Shown: in pieces, positions 53,775 to 62,123 of the stretch | Layout: every line of letters starts with the position of its first letter | Position numbering within the stretch: the first letter of the stretch is position 1 | Source: CAYREV01 sp964423345 | GTDB lineage: Bacteria > Bacteroidota > Rhodothermia > Balneolales > Balneolaceae | Direction of reading: 5' to 3' | Length of the DNA stretch: 64,000 bases | NCBI GenBank assembly: GCA_964423345.1 | Contig: CAYREV010000002.1 | Span: 62,001-126,000, forward strand | Position numbers and translations under genes: made by a program | The notes under the pieces: model-generated | What the model saw: the letters and a program-made list of their open reading frames with translations, nothing else | The model's database searches: none | Told to the model about the DNA's origin: nothing

Positions 53775-55241
53775 ATGTCCCGAGATTATGATGTAATTAT
53801 TATCGGCAGCGGTCCGGCAGGTTTTTCCTGTGCCATGCAGAGCTCCAAATTCGACAAGCGTGCCCTCGTTATTGAATCTCATGAAGAATATCTGGGAGGC
53901 ACCTGGATTAATACCGGTACGGTACCCAGCAAGGCTCTACGGGAGGCTGCCAAGATCATATTGGACTTCAATTCCCAGTTTGGCGATGAAAAAGCCCGGA
54001 AACCCTATGAGCGGTTCCAGATGTCAGACCTGCTCAAATACAAAGACCAGATTCTGGAAAAGGAGAATCGCAAGGCCAAGGAAGACCTCATTAAAAACAA
54101 GGTTGACGTAGAGCGGGGATTCGGGCGCATCGTCGATGCCCATACCGTGGAGGTTGAAACCCATATCGGTACCACCCGGAGCTACACCGCCGATTATATT
54201 CTCGTCTGTACGGGAAGCAATCCCAACCGCCCGTCCAATTTTGAAATTGATCACGACAAGATACTCGACTACGTCTCCATACTGAACCTTACCCATATCC
54301 CCAGACGCCTGGTAATTGTCGGTCTGGGTGTCAATGCCCTGGAATATGCCACCACTTTTGCTTCTTTGGGATCCCGGGTAACCATGCTGGGTTCCAGTAA
54401 CAGCTATATGGATTTCCTCGATTATGAAATCAAGGTGCAGCTCGAAGAGGCGCTATCCAAAAAGGGAATCAAGATACATACCGGAGTCAATATTGAGGTT
54501 GTGGATTTCAACGCCCTGCGTAACAACACCCAGGTGAAATTCAGGAATAAGAAAGGCGATACCCGCCTGCAGGTTATAGAAACCGAACATGTACTCTACC
54601 TTTCCGGCCGCAGACCCAATACCGAGAACCTGGGGCTGGAAGAGATGGGGATCACCATGGATGAACACAATTTCATCGAGGTTGATGAGAATTTCAAAAC
54701 CAAGGCAGACCATATATATGCAGCCGGAGACGTCATCGGCTTTCCCCGCCTGGCCTCTGCATCATTCACACAGGGGAGGCTGTCTGCCTGCAACATGTTC
54801 GGCATACCCGCACTGGACGTTCCCGAACAGATCCCCTATGGTATCTATACCATTCCCGCCATATCCTATATCGGCCTTACCGAAAAGCAGGCAAAAGAGA
54901 TGGGCAAAGAAGTGACCGTCGGGCGGGCCTACTTCCGAAACATTGCAAAAGCCGACATGACCAACCACAGTGAAGGGATGCTCAAGCTTGTGTTCAGCAC
55001 ACAGACCCTGAAACTGCTGGGCGTTCATATTATTGGCAACCAGGCAGGCAACCTGATTCACCTGGGGCAGTCGGTGCTCTCATTCGGAGGAGACATTCGA
55101 TACTTCATACAGCATGTAATGAACTACCCTACGCTGAGTGAGGCCTACCGTATCGCCGCCTTCAACGGCGTCAACCGTGTATACAAGGCAGGCGTTAAAT
55201 ACAAAAACATACTGGAAGACAGAGAAAAGAAAAACTCATAG
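53775..55241 (+). CDS. sthA: Soluble pyridine nucleotide transhydrogenase (SthA-like)
   Basis: 488 residues. A flavoprotein of the disulfide-reductase superfamily: FAD-binding IIIGSGPAGFSCAM, a second dinucleotide site VIVGLGVNALEYA, and the IYAAGDVIGFP motif. Where disulfide reductases carry CxxxxC this protein reads GGTWINTGTVPSKAL, with no Cys at all. The neighbouring PSKALREAAKIILDFN matches SthA, which moves hydride between NADH and NADP+. So lipoamide dehydrogenase or glutathione reductase activity is unlikely. It is convergent with the DUF429 gene, about 22 bases away. Confidence 0.9.
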   Translation: MSRDYDVIIIGSGPAGFSCAMQSSKFDKRALVIESHEEYLGGTWINTGTVPSKALREAAKIILDFNSQFGDEKARKPYERFQMSDLLKYKDQILEKENRKAKEDLIKNKVDVERGFGRIVDAHTVEVETHIGTTRSYTADYILVCTGSNPNRPSNFEIDHDKILDYVSILNLTHIPRRLVIVGLGVNALEYATTFASLGSRVTMLGSSNSYMDFLDYEIKVQLEEALSKKGIKIHTGVNIEVVDFNALRNNTQVKFRNKKGDTRLQVIETEHVLYLSGRRPNTENLGLEEMGITMDEHNFIEVDENFKTKADHIYAAGDVIGFPRLASASFTQGRLSACNMFGIPALDVPEQIPYGIYTIPAISYIGLTEKQAKEMGKEVTVGRAYFRNIAKADMTNHSEGMLKLVFSTQTLKLLGVHIIGNQAGNLIHLGQSVLSFGGDIRYFIQHVMNYPTLSEAYRIAAFNGVNRVYKAGVKYKNILEDREKKNS

Positions 55242-55263
55242 CAACTGTCTCTACCTTTCCTTT

Positions 55264-55974
55264 CTACACGTAGTGGATGGCCATCTTGAGTCCCGTTTCA
55301 TCTTCCGGGGGATCCTCGGGAAGCGTTTTCATCTCTTCATCCACCGACCTCCCGGCAAAGAGGGCCAGGGCCATCGCATCGACGATGTCATCTTCATCCA
55401 CCTGATTCCTTCGATATTCCTCCTTAATATCACGGAAAAAATCATCGGCAAACCTGCTTTCGTTCTTAAGGAGCCCCAGGCGGTGACGAAGCCCCTTCTT
55501 GGTAGCTTTTTTCTGAAGAATGGAACTGCCGCCGTTGAGAATCTGGAAAAGCAGCTCCGGATGGCTTTCAAACACCTTCTCCCGGAACTTATCGTTGTTC
55601 TGAAGAAGGTCATCCACCGCTCGGATTTCGGGAGTGATATTCCAGGCCTGTATGGAAATCTTCTTGTCGGTAATCTCATAGCTGGTCATGGAAGCCTCTC
55701 CGTACGTCGGTGCGTGAAGGGCCGGACGGATGGGTGGGTTAAAGACACTTGCCTTGTAATCGGGGCCCAGGCGCTCCCTTAACTCCTCGTCACACTCTCG
55801 CACATAGCTCTCCTTGGACAGGCCAATGGGAACATCTATAAAAATACGGTCATACTCTTCAAAATAATCCTTCAGTTCGTCATCCGATTCCAGCAACCAG
55901 TAGCCGGCATGTTTATCATCCAGGCAGATAGCAATCCATCCCGCCCGGCATCCATCAAGTCCTAATGTTTTCAA
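55264..55974 (-). CDS. DUF429 protein (RNase H-like fold)
   Basis: 236 residues. The DUF429 layout is seen from end to end: LGLDGCRAGWIA, FIDVPIGLS, ASVFNPPIRPAL, VFESHPELLFQ and EDDIVDAMALALFAG. The acidic residues in these motifs are spaced like an RNase H-type nuclease fold, but no reaction is established for the family. It lies just 10 bases downstream of aspS on the same strand and is probably co-transcribed. Confidence 0.88.
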   Translation of the reverse strand: MKTLGLDGCRAGWIAICLDDKHAGYWLLESDDELKDYFEEYDRIFIDVPIGLSKESYVRECDEELRERLGPDYKASVFNPPIRPALHAPTYGEASMTSYEITDKKISIQAWNITPEIRAVDDLLQNNDKFREKVFESHPELLFQILNGGSSILQKKATKKGLRHRLGLLKNESRFADDFFRDIKEEYRRNQVDEDDIVDAMALALFAGRSVDEEMKTLPEDPPEDETGLKMAIHYV

Positions 55975-55984
55975 TGTATTCCGG

Positions 55985-57766
55985 TTATTCTTTGTTGATG
56001 TTATTTTTTAAACGAATATGCAGTTCATCCAGTTGATCCTGGTCTACATAGTCCGGGCTGTTGTCCATCAGGCTTTGGGCCTTCTGGTTTTTGGGGAATG
56101 CGATTACATCGCGCAGGCTGGTACCCCCTGCCAGTATCATAATGATACGATCGACTCCCAGGGCTATTCCTCCATGCGGAGGCGCTCCATATTTAAATGC
56201 CTCCAGCAGGAAGCCAAACCGTTCATCGGCCTCCTCTTTCCCAATTCCAAGCAACTCAAACATCCGCTGCTGGAGTTCCCGGTCGTGGATACGTATGGAT
56301 CCGCCCCCGATTTCATAGCCATTCATGACCAGGTCGTATGCCCGGGATTTCACCGCCGTCGGATCCGACTCCATTAGCGGGATATCCTCTTTCCTGGGTG
56401 AAGTAAAGGGATGGTGCAGAGCATAGTGACGCTGATCCTGCTTGTCCCATTCCACCAGTGGAAAGTCGGTTACCCAAAGAAAGTCGTAAGCCTCCCGGTC
56501 TATCAGGCCGTGCTCCTCACCCATCATTATTCTCAATTTGCCCGTTTGCTTGTACACCTCGGGGGAAGGGCCCGCCAGGATGAGCACGAGGTCGCCCATT
56601 TCGGCTTCGGCTTCCCGGACCATGGCATCTACCGTTTCCTCTTTTAAAAATTTGCCAACACTGCATTTCACCCCTTCCTCTTCATTGAGCTTGATATAGA
56701 TCAGGCCGGCCGCTCCTGTTTCATTTTTAACTCTTTCCGTCAGCCGGTCTATGGCCCCCCTTCCGATATCTCCCTCTCCCGGCACCGTGATACCGAGTAC
56801 GGCTCCGCCTTTCTCGACGGTGCTTGAAAATATCTTAAACTCCGAATCTTTTACGTATTCAGAAAAATCTGCAATCTCCAGCCCAAATCGCCTATCCGGT
56901 TTGTCGGTGCCATAGGTTTTCATGGCCTGCTCATAAGTCATCCGTTCAAACGGGATGGATATGGAGTGTCCCATCGTATCTTTCATCAACCGCTTCATCA
57001 TCCCTTCGGTCATCTTTAATACCTCGTCTTCATCCACGAACGACATCTCAACATCGACCTGGGTAAACTCCGGCTGGCGGTCGGCGCGAAGGTCTTCATC
57101 CCGAAAACATTTGACAATCTGAAAATAACGGTCAAATCCCGATACCATAAGAAGCTGCTTATAGGTCTGCGGACTTTGAGGCAGGGCAAAAAACTTACCC
57201 GGGTTGACGCGGCTGGGGACCAGGTAGTCGCGGGCCCCCTCGGGTGTGCTTTTCATGAGAAAGGGGGTTTCCACTTCAGCAAAATCATGCTCATGGAAGT
57301 AATTCCGGATCGAGTGATAAGCCTTTGACCGAAGCATCAGGTTTTGCTGGATACGGGGCCTTCTCATGTCCAGGTAACGATACTTCAACCGCATTTCCTC
57401 GCCCGTATTTATATCCTCCTTAATTTCAAAGGGGGTGGTCTCCGCTCTGGAATAGATGACAAGTTCATTTGCTATCACTTCAATTGCACCGGTTGGAAGC
57501 TCCTCATTGATGTTCTCCTCCCCTCTCTTTTTCACTTTTCCCTTAACGCCAATCACATATTCGGTACGGAGCTCTTCCGCTTTTTGGTGTAGCTCGGGGT
57601 TCTTTTCATTAAACACAATCTGTGTGAGACCGTACCGGTCCCGCAGATCAATAAAGATCACACCGCCCAAATCCCTTCTGGTAGACACCCATCCGTTGAG
57701 AACCACTTCTTCAGCGGTATCTTTGCCGGTCAACTCACCGCATGTATGTGTACGCTTTAAAGTCAT
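55985..57766 (-). CDS. aspS: Aspartyl-tRNA synthetase
   Basis: 593 residues, the bacterial-type length. An N-terminal OB-fold anticodon domain (GWVSTRRDLGGVIFIDLRDR) precedes the class II core with FRDEDLRADRQPEFTQVDVE (motif 2), the bacterial insertion (GAD) domain, and the motif 3 GIALGVDRIIMIL. Charges tRNA-Asp; whether it also charges tRNA-Asn cannot be told from the motifs I checked. First of two genes with DUF429. Confidence 0.97.
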   Translation of the reverse strand: MTLKRTHTCGELTGKDTAEEVVLNGWVSTRRDLGGVIFIDLRDRYGLTQIVFNEKNPELHQKAEELRTEYVIGVKGKVKKRGEENINEELPTGAIEVIANELVIYSRAETTPFEIKEDINTGEEMRLKYRYLDMRRPRIQQNLMLRSKAYHSIRNYFHEHDFAEVETPFLMKSTPEGARDYLVPSRVNPGKFFALPQSPQTYKQLLMVSGFDRYFQIVKCFRDEDLRADRQPEFTQVDVEMSFVDEDEVLKMTEGMMKRLMKDTMGHSISIPFERMTYEQAMKTYGTDKPDRRFGLEIADFSEYVKDSEFKIFSSTVEKGGAVLGITVPGEGDIGRGAIDRLTERVKNETGAAGLIYIKLNEEEGVKCSVGKFLKEETVDAMVREAEAEMGDLVLILAGPSPEVYKQTGKLRIMMGEEHGLIDREAYDFLWVTDFPLVEWDKQDQRHYALHHPFTSPRKEDIPLMESDPTAVKSRAYDLVMNGYEIGGGSIRIHDRELQQRMFELLGIGKEEADERFGFLLEAFKYGAPPHGGIALGVDRIIMILAGGTSLRDVIAFPKNQKAQSLMDNSPDYVDQDQLDELHIRLKNNINKE

Positions 57767-57858
57767 AAATTCTTTAGCCTAAATTCAGTTATCGATACAT
57801 TTTAGAGGCAGAAAATAAGTATAATGAGAACCAATCGCCTAATCATTATTCAGCACCC

Positions 57859-58296
57859 TTGGAATACCCGGCCATCTACATAATTAATGGATGTTGCAGT
57901 ATTTTTATGTGTGGGATCATTTGGTACGTGCAGGCCGTTCAATATCCCTCTTTTAAAAATCTTTCCGAAAGGCGTTTCATCGAAATCCATCGCCACCATG
58001 TGAAACGGACGGGATTTGTGGTAATTCCGCCGATGTTGACAGAGTTCTTGACATCCGCCCTTCTCTTGTATTATAATACTCCTGTTGATTTTATTAACAT
58101 GGCTGGCCTTTCTGTTGTCATTGCCATTTGGGTCTCAACTTTTTTGATACAGTTACCGATTCATCAAAAGTTGCAATTGGGATACAACGACAAGCTTGTT
58201 AACCGGCTGATTCGAACCAACTGGTTAAGGACCGGACTTTGGAGTCTTAAGGTCATCCTGTTTTTATATGGTGGGTATCTCCTGTTGCGGGGCTAA
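57859..58296 (+). CDS. Four-helix membrane protein, DUF1772-like
   Basis: 145 residues starting from TTG 57859; ATG 57907 would cut into the first membrane helix, so the TTG is preferred. Four hydrophobic segments are visible. Conserved-looking polar motifs are VQYPSFKNLSERRF, EIHRHHVKRTGF, VIPPMLTEF and QLPIHQKLQLGY. The pattern recalls small integral membrane proteins of the DUF1772 type, but no function is known. It is divergent from aspS with about 92 bases between. Confidence 0.72.
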   Translation: MEYPAIYIINGCCSIFMCGIIWYVQAVQYPSFKNLSERRFIEIHRHHVKRTGFVVIPPMLTEFLTSALLLYYNTPVDFINMAGLSVVIAIWVSTFLIQLPIHQKLQLGYNDKLVNRLIRTNWLRTGLWSLKVILFLYGGYLLLRG

Positions 58297-58413
58297 GGAG
58301 TACCAAATTACGTTTCAGTAATTTAAATGCTTTAATTACTTTAAAATAAAGCAGGATATCATCCAATATGTAATTGTAAGTAAACAATACTCAGAGATTT
58401 AAGAGGCTTACCC

Positions 58414-59055
58414 ATGGCAACCATAAAAGTTCTGATAGCAGATGATCATGAGATCCTTCGCTTTGGTATCAGTTCCTTTCTCTCATCTGCCGATGAAATT
58501 GAGGTTGTAGGCGAAGCCTCTACCGGTGATGAATGCATCCGGATATTCAGGGATGAACGCCCGGATGTCTGTATTCTGGATATCAGCATGCCCGACAAGG
58601 ATGGCATTGAAACAACCGCCGAAATAAGGGAGATAGATCCCTCTGTCAAGATTCTTATTCTCTCCATGCACATTGATAAGCATATTCTGAACAGGGTCAT
58701 GGAAGCGGGCATTAACGGATACCTCCTTAAAGATACTGAAAAGTCCGAACTGCTTAACGGAATTAAGTCGGTTGCCAAGGGGCAGCAGGTTTTCAGTGAA
58801 CCTATCTCTAAACTTATTACCCAGACCTACCTGAACGGAGGCAAGGAGCTGCATGATGATATTACCGATCGGGAACTGGAAGTGTTGAACCTTATTGTCA
58901 AAGGACACTCCAGTAAAATGATTGCCGACGAATTGGACATAAGTCCCCGCACAGTCGACACCCACCGGGCCAATATTATGCACAAGCTGGATATACCCAA
59001 TGCGGCGGGCTTGGTTCGCTATGCGATGAAGCATAACCTGGTGTCGGATATCTAA
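58414..59055 (+). CDS. NarL/FixJ-type response regulator
   Basis: 213 residues. A receiver domain (ADDHEILR; phospho-acceptor Asp in DVCILDISMPDKDG; Lys in GYLLKDTEKS) is joined to a LuxR helix-turn-helix (TDRELEVLNLIVKGHSSKMI and RTVDTHRANIMHKL). It should activate transcription when phosphorylated. No histidine kinase gene is near, so it is an orphan in this window. A strong terminator lies about 115 bases downstream. Confidence 0.95.
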   Translation: MATIKVLIADDHEILRFGISSFLSSADEIEVVGEASTGDECIRIFRDERPDVCILDISMPDKDGIETTAEIREIDPSVKILILSMHIDKHILNRVMEAGINGYLLKDTEKSELLNGIKSVAKGQQVFSEPISKLITQTYLNGGKELHDDITDRELEVLNLIVKGHSSKMIADELDISPRTVDTHRANIMHKLDIPNAAGLVRYAMKHNLVSDI

Positions 59056-59170
59056 CTTACATATACGTAATTTTACTTAGACAGCATACAGGGTTATCGC
59101 TATTGAACTGATACCCTCCAGGAATTACATTAAAGATGCAAATGGGGTAATAGCCGTCTGTAGATGATAT

Positions 59171-59209
59171 TTAGCAGCTCATCCTTGACTGGAGAGCTGC
59201 TAATTTTTT
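59171..59209 (+). terminator. Intrinsic terminator downstream of the NarL-type regulator
   Basis: A perfect 10-bp stem (59171-59180 with 59194-59203), a 13-base loop, then six T (59204-59209). Confidence 0.9.
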
Positions 59210-59300
59210 GTGCCTGCCATGATTCTTATCCCCTCCTGATATGCTTCTCTCTATTCTTCAACCAACACCCCATCCTTAGGATAATTACATCAAAAAAAAA

Positions 59301-59324
59301 TAGGGGCCGGCTTCGTGGCCCCTA
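59301..59324 (-). terminator. Intrinsic terminator of the tRNA transcript
   Basis: A perfect 8-bp stem (59301-59308 with 59317-59324) with an 8-base loop, followed on the minus strand by nine T. It lies downstream of the minus-strand tRNA-Met and its broken copies. Confidence 0.85.
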
Positions 59325-59472
59325 TAGCACACCGGAAATATGAGGCGGCGGCCAGCCACAGAAAGGTAGCATCTGTCTTCACCTTAAAGCACAACGAGCG
59401 GAACATGGCCGACAACTATAGATAAGGTGACAGGCGGGTTGTTCGGTTGCCCGGCGGGCAAGGGACTAAGTA

Positions 59473-59554
59473 GCGTAGGGCGGAGTCGAACCGCCGTCCC
59501 GACCGCTGTCGGGATAGGAATCCGACGCCCGGATGTAGATTGGTAAGAGCGTCG
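59473..59554. pseudogene. Broken and partly inverted tRNA-Met copy
   Basis: The minus strand holds the 3' half of the tRNA (acceptor strand, T arm GGCGGTTCGACTCCGCC) and the GTCGGATTC of the anticodon arm. Between these the palindrome TCCCGACAGCGGTCGGGA replaces the normal anticodon 3' side and variable loop. The 5' half is absent in this orientation; instead GTAGATTGGTAAGAGCGTCG (59535-59554) lies on the plus strand, a D-arm with a small deletion. It cannot fold as a functional tRNA. Confidence 0.7.
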
Positions 59555-59585
59555 CGGGCCCACCAAGATAAACCGGAAGGGAAAG

Positions 59586-59659
59586 TAGCGTGGGGCGGAG
59601 TCGAACCGCCGACCTCCGGGTTATGAATCCGACGCTCTTACCAACTGAGCTACCACGCC
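59586..59659 (-). tRNA. tRNA-Met (CAT)
   Basis: 74 bases that fold into a cloverleaf. Acceptor GGCGTGG pairs with CCACGCT (a G-U at the end), the D arm is GCTC/GAGC, the anticodon loop TTCATAA gives CAT, and the T arm is GGCGG-TTCGACT-CCGCC. The discriminator is A and no CCA is encoded. The loop-closing pair of the anticodon stem (A31-C39) is a mismatch. It lacks initiator features (three G-C pairs next to the loop), so elongator Met is preferred; tRNA-Ile with a lysidine-modified CAT is a less likely alternative. Confidence 0.9.
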
Positions 59660-59698
59660 ATACAATATTTTCTTTCTGATCGGTTCGACTATGACAAA

Positions 59699-59766
59699 AT
59701 CGAACCGCCGTCCCGACTGCTGTCGGGATAGGAATCCGACGCTCTTACCAACTGAGCTACCACGCC
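59699..59766 (-). pseudogene. Broken tRNA-Met copy with inserted palindrome
   Basis: Identical to the intact tRNA-Met from base 1 through GTCGGATTC in the anticodon arm. It then continues with the palindrome TCCCGACAGCAGTCGGGA and only half of the T arm (GGCGGTTCGA, then ATTTTG). The acceptor 3' strand is missing, so it cannot form a tRNA. The palindrome is shared, with one base difference, with the copy at 59473-59527. Confidence 0.75.
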
Positions 59767-59961
59767 TTGTGAAACAATCTGAAAAGGATGCCAAATATAA
59801 AACTTTTCTCGTAAAACCTTAAGGCATTTTTTATAGATTTTTGAGATATCCCATACGGTCAAATGCCCGGGCCAAACTTCTTTTTGAGGCTCCTGTATTT
59901 CGCCTTATTTTTAGGCTTCGATGAATGCAGCTATAACATTTTAAACAGATTCAACTTACTC

Positions 59962-61428
59962 ATGGCCAAAAAGATCACTCCCCAAACGGAAGATTACTCC
60001 CAGTGGTACCAGGATGTTATTCGCGAAGGCAAACTGGCCGACCACTCCCCGGTTCGCGGGTGCATGGTTATTCGACCCAACGGCTATGCCCTCTGGGAAA
60101 ACATGAAACAGGCTCTCGACCAGATGTTCAAGGATACCGGCCATGAGAATGCCTACTTCCCCCTGTTTATTCCCAAGTCATTTCTTTCCAAGGAGGCCCA
60201 GCATGTGGAAGGGTTTGCCAAAGAGTGCGCAGTTGTCACCCACAGCCGGCTGAAAAGTGCCAATGGAGGGGTGGAAGTAGACCCCGAATCGAAGCTGGAA
60301 GAGGAACTGATTGTTCGCCCCACCTCGGAGACCATTATATGGGACGCCTACCGCAACTGGATCCAGTCATATCGCGACCTTCCCATCCTGATCAACCAGT
60401 GGGCCAACGTAGTCCGATGGGAGATGAGAACCCGCCTTTTTCTTCGCACGATGGAATTCCTGTGGCAGGAGGGACACACCGCCCATGCTACCAAGGAGGA
60501 GGCCATCGAGGAGACGGAGCGCATGCTGGAAGTCTACCGAACCTTTGCCGAAGAATATATGGCCATGCCGGTTAAAACCGGGGTAAAAAGCGCTTCCGAA
60601 CGATTTGCCGGGGCGGTCGAAACCTACTGTATAGAAACCCTCCTGCAGGACAACAAGGCGCTGCAGGCCGGGACCTCTCATTTCCTGGGACAGAATTTCG
60701 CCAAGGCCTTCGACGTAAAATTTCAAAGTTCGGAAGGACAACACGAATATGTATGGGCCACGAGCTGGGGTGTTTCAACCCGGCTGATTGGAGGCTTGAT
60801 CATGACCCATTCGGACGACCAGGGACTGGTCATCCCCCCAAAGCTCGCTCCCACGCAGGCAGTAATCGTTCCTATCTGGAGAAGCGATGAAGAAAAGGCC
60901 GCTGTGCTGGAATACTGCGATGGAATACTTAAGGAGCTGGAAGATCACGATGTACGGGTAAAACTGGACGACCGGGAAAATTACAACCCCGGCTGGAAAT
61001 TTGCCGAACACGAGGCTGGGGGCACTCCCCTGCGTCTGGCTGTGGGACCCCGCGACCTGGAAAATAACAATGTGGAGCTGGCACGCCGCGACACTCTCGA
61101 AAAAAATATTGTCGATCGTGAAGGCCTCGGTTCAAAAATTGAAAAACAGCTGGTTCAAATACAGCAAGAATTATACGATTCGGCTCGTCAGAGAATTGAA
61201 GACAACACGCATACCGCCGATTCCTATGAGGAATTCAAGGAAATTATCGAAAAACAGGGCGGTTTTGTCTACGCTCACTGGGACGGCACAGCCGAAACGG
61301 AAGAGAAAATTAAGGATGAAACAAAGGCAACCATACGCTGTATCCCCCTGGATGAGGGCGAAGAGGGAAGCTGCATCTTAACGGGCAAACCGTCAGAGCG
61401 TAAAGTCTTATTTGCCAAAGCTTATTAA
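59962..61428 (+). CDS. proS: Prolyl-tRNA synthetase, archaeal/eukaryotic-like type
   Basis: I chose ATG 59962 (MAKKITPQTEDYSQWY), giving 488 residues; an upstream ATG at 59863 would add an unlikely hydrophobic leader. Class II motifs are present: AYFPLFIPKSFL, VRPTSETIIW and the motif 2 WANVVRWEMRTRLFLR. GTSHFLGQNFAKAFD and WGVSTRLIGGLIM follow. The bacterial editing insertion (INS) is absent and the C-terminal extension ends in a Tyr (VLFAKAY), both marks of the type found in archaea, eukaryotes and some bacteria. It charges tRNA-Pro. Confidence 0.95.
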   Translation: MAKKITPQTEDYSQWYQDVIREGKLADHSPVRGCMVIRPNGYALWENMKQALDQMFKDTGHENAYFPLFIPKSFLSKEAQHVEGFAKECAVVTHSRLKSANGGVEVDPESKLEEELIVRPTSETIIWDAYRNWIQSYRDLPILINQWANVVRWEMRTRLFLRTMEFLWQEGHTAHATKEEAIEETERMLEVYRTFAEEYMAMPVKTGVKSASERFAGAVETYCIETLLQDNKALQAGTSHFLGQNFAKAFDVKFQSSEGQHEYVWATSWGVSTRLIGGLIMTHSDDQGLVIPPKLAPTQAVIVPIWRSDEEKAAVLEYCDGILKELEDHDVRVKLDDRENYNPGWKFAEHEAGGTPLRLAVGPRDLENNNVELARRDTLEKNIVDREGLGSKIEKQLVQIQQELYDSARQRIEDNTHTADSYEEFKEIIEKQGGFVYAHWDGTAETEEKIKDETKATIRCIPLDEGEEGSCILTGKPSERKVLFAKAY

Positions 61429-61441
61429 GCGTATTTGCTTT

Positions 61442-62122
61442 ATGGATCCAAGGCGCATACAATCAACTTCCCGCCCTGCGGTTAAAGTGGGACCCGGGAT
61501 AAAATTTGCGCGCGCCCTTTCGTATGCGGCCAATCCCCTTTGGGTCCCCTTCGCAACCATTACCGGTATTGCCCTGCTTCTACCGGTCCCCTTCCCCATA
61601 CTGGGATGGATAGGCGGACTCTCTTTCCTGTTTTACAGCCTAATACCCTGTACTGCAGCCCTTATGCTGTTAAAAAGCAACCAGATTCTCACATTCGATA
61701 TACCCATTCGCAAAAACCGGCACAAGCTATACCTCTCCTCCATCCTAAGCAGTTCCATCGGCAGCCTGTTGCTGGTTGCTATCTGTTATAACAGTTATGA
61801 TCTTATCTCTCAAATGGCAATTGTATTTATGGTCAACCCGGTTTTGGGATATATGATCAACCTGCGTTTTAAGATTAGTATTCATGCTGCCGCCCTTTCT
61901 ACGGCGGGCAGCCTTTTCCTGTCCGCAACCTTTATCCTGCCGGCAGCGGCCAGCTACTGGTTTGATATCTGGTCTATTGGTATTTTCACCCTGTTGCTGC
62001 CCATGATGATATGGGCGCGGTACCGCCTTGGTATACACACCATTACTGAATTGTCGGGTGGAGTACTGGCAGGTATGGGATTTACGCTGTTGCAAATCAG
62101 CCTAATGCAAATGATCTGGTAA
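61442..62122 (+). CDS. PAP2-like integral membrane protein
   Basis: 226 residues from ATG 61442; a TTG at 61412 would overlap proS. About six hydrophobic segments are visible. The last two-thirds resembles a PAP2 phosphatase: KNRHKLY in place of motif 1, KISIHAAAL in place of the SGH motif, and ARYRLGIHTITELSGGVLAG for motif 3. Motifs 1 and 2 are degenerate, so catalysis is uncertain. One base separates it from nnr, so the two are an operon with vanZ. Confidence 0.78.
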   Translation: MDPRRIQSTSRPAVKVGPGIKFARALSYAANPLWVPFATITGIALLLPVPFPILGWIGGLSFLFYSLIPCTAALMLLKSNQILTFDIPIRKNRHKLYLSSILSSSIGSLLLVAICYNSYDLISQMAIVFMVNPVLGYMINLRFKISIHAAALSTAGSLFLSATFILPAAASYWFDIWSIGIFTLLLPMMIWARYRLGIHTITELSGGVLAGMGFTLLQISLMQMIW

Positions 62123-62123
62123 T

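Larger units (their letters stand above)
59056..59961. other. Region with terminators, tRNA-Met and tRNA fragments
   Basis: About 900 bases without a protein gene. It contains a plus-strand terminator, a minus-strand terminator, a perfect 7+1+7 palindrome (TTGCCCG-G-CGGGCAA, 59447-59461), one intact tRNA gene and two broken copies listed separately. The stretch 59325-59446 shows nothing I recognise. Confidence 0.7.

Noticed and set aside
59471..59766. Two additional tRNA genes with anticodon CCT (Arg)
   Set aside because: One copy lacks the 5' half and the other lacks the T arm and acceptor 3' strand; neither can form a cloverleaf, and the palindrome would fold on itself.
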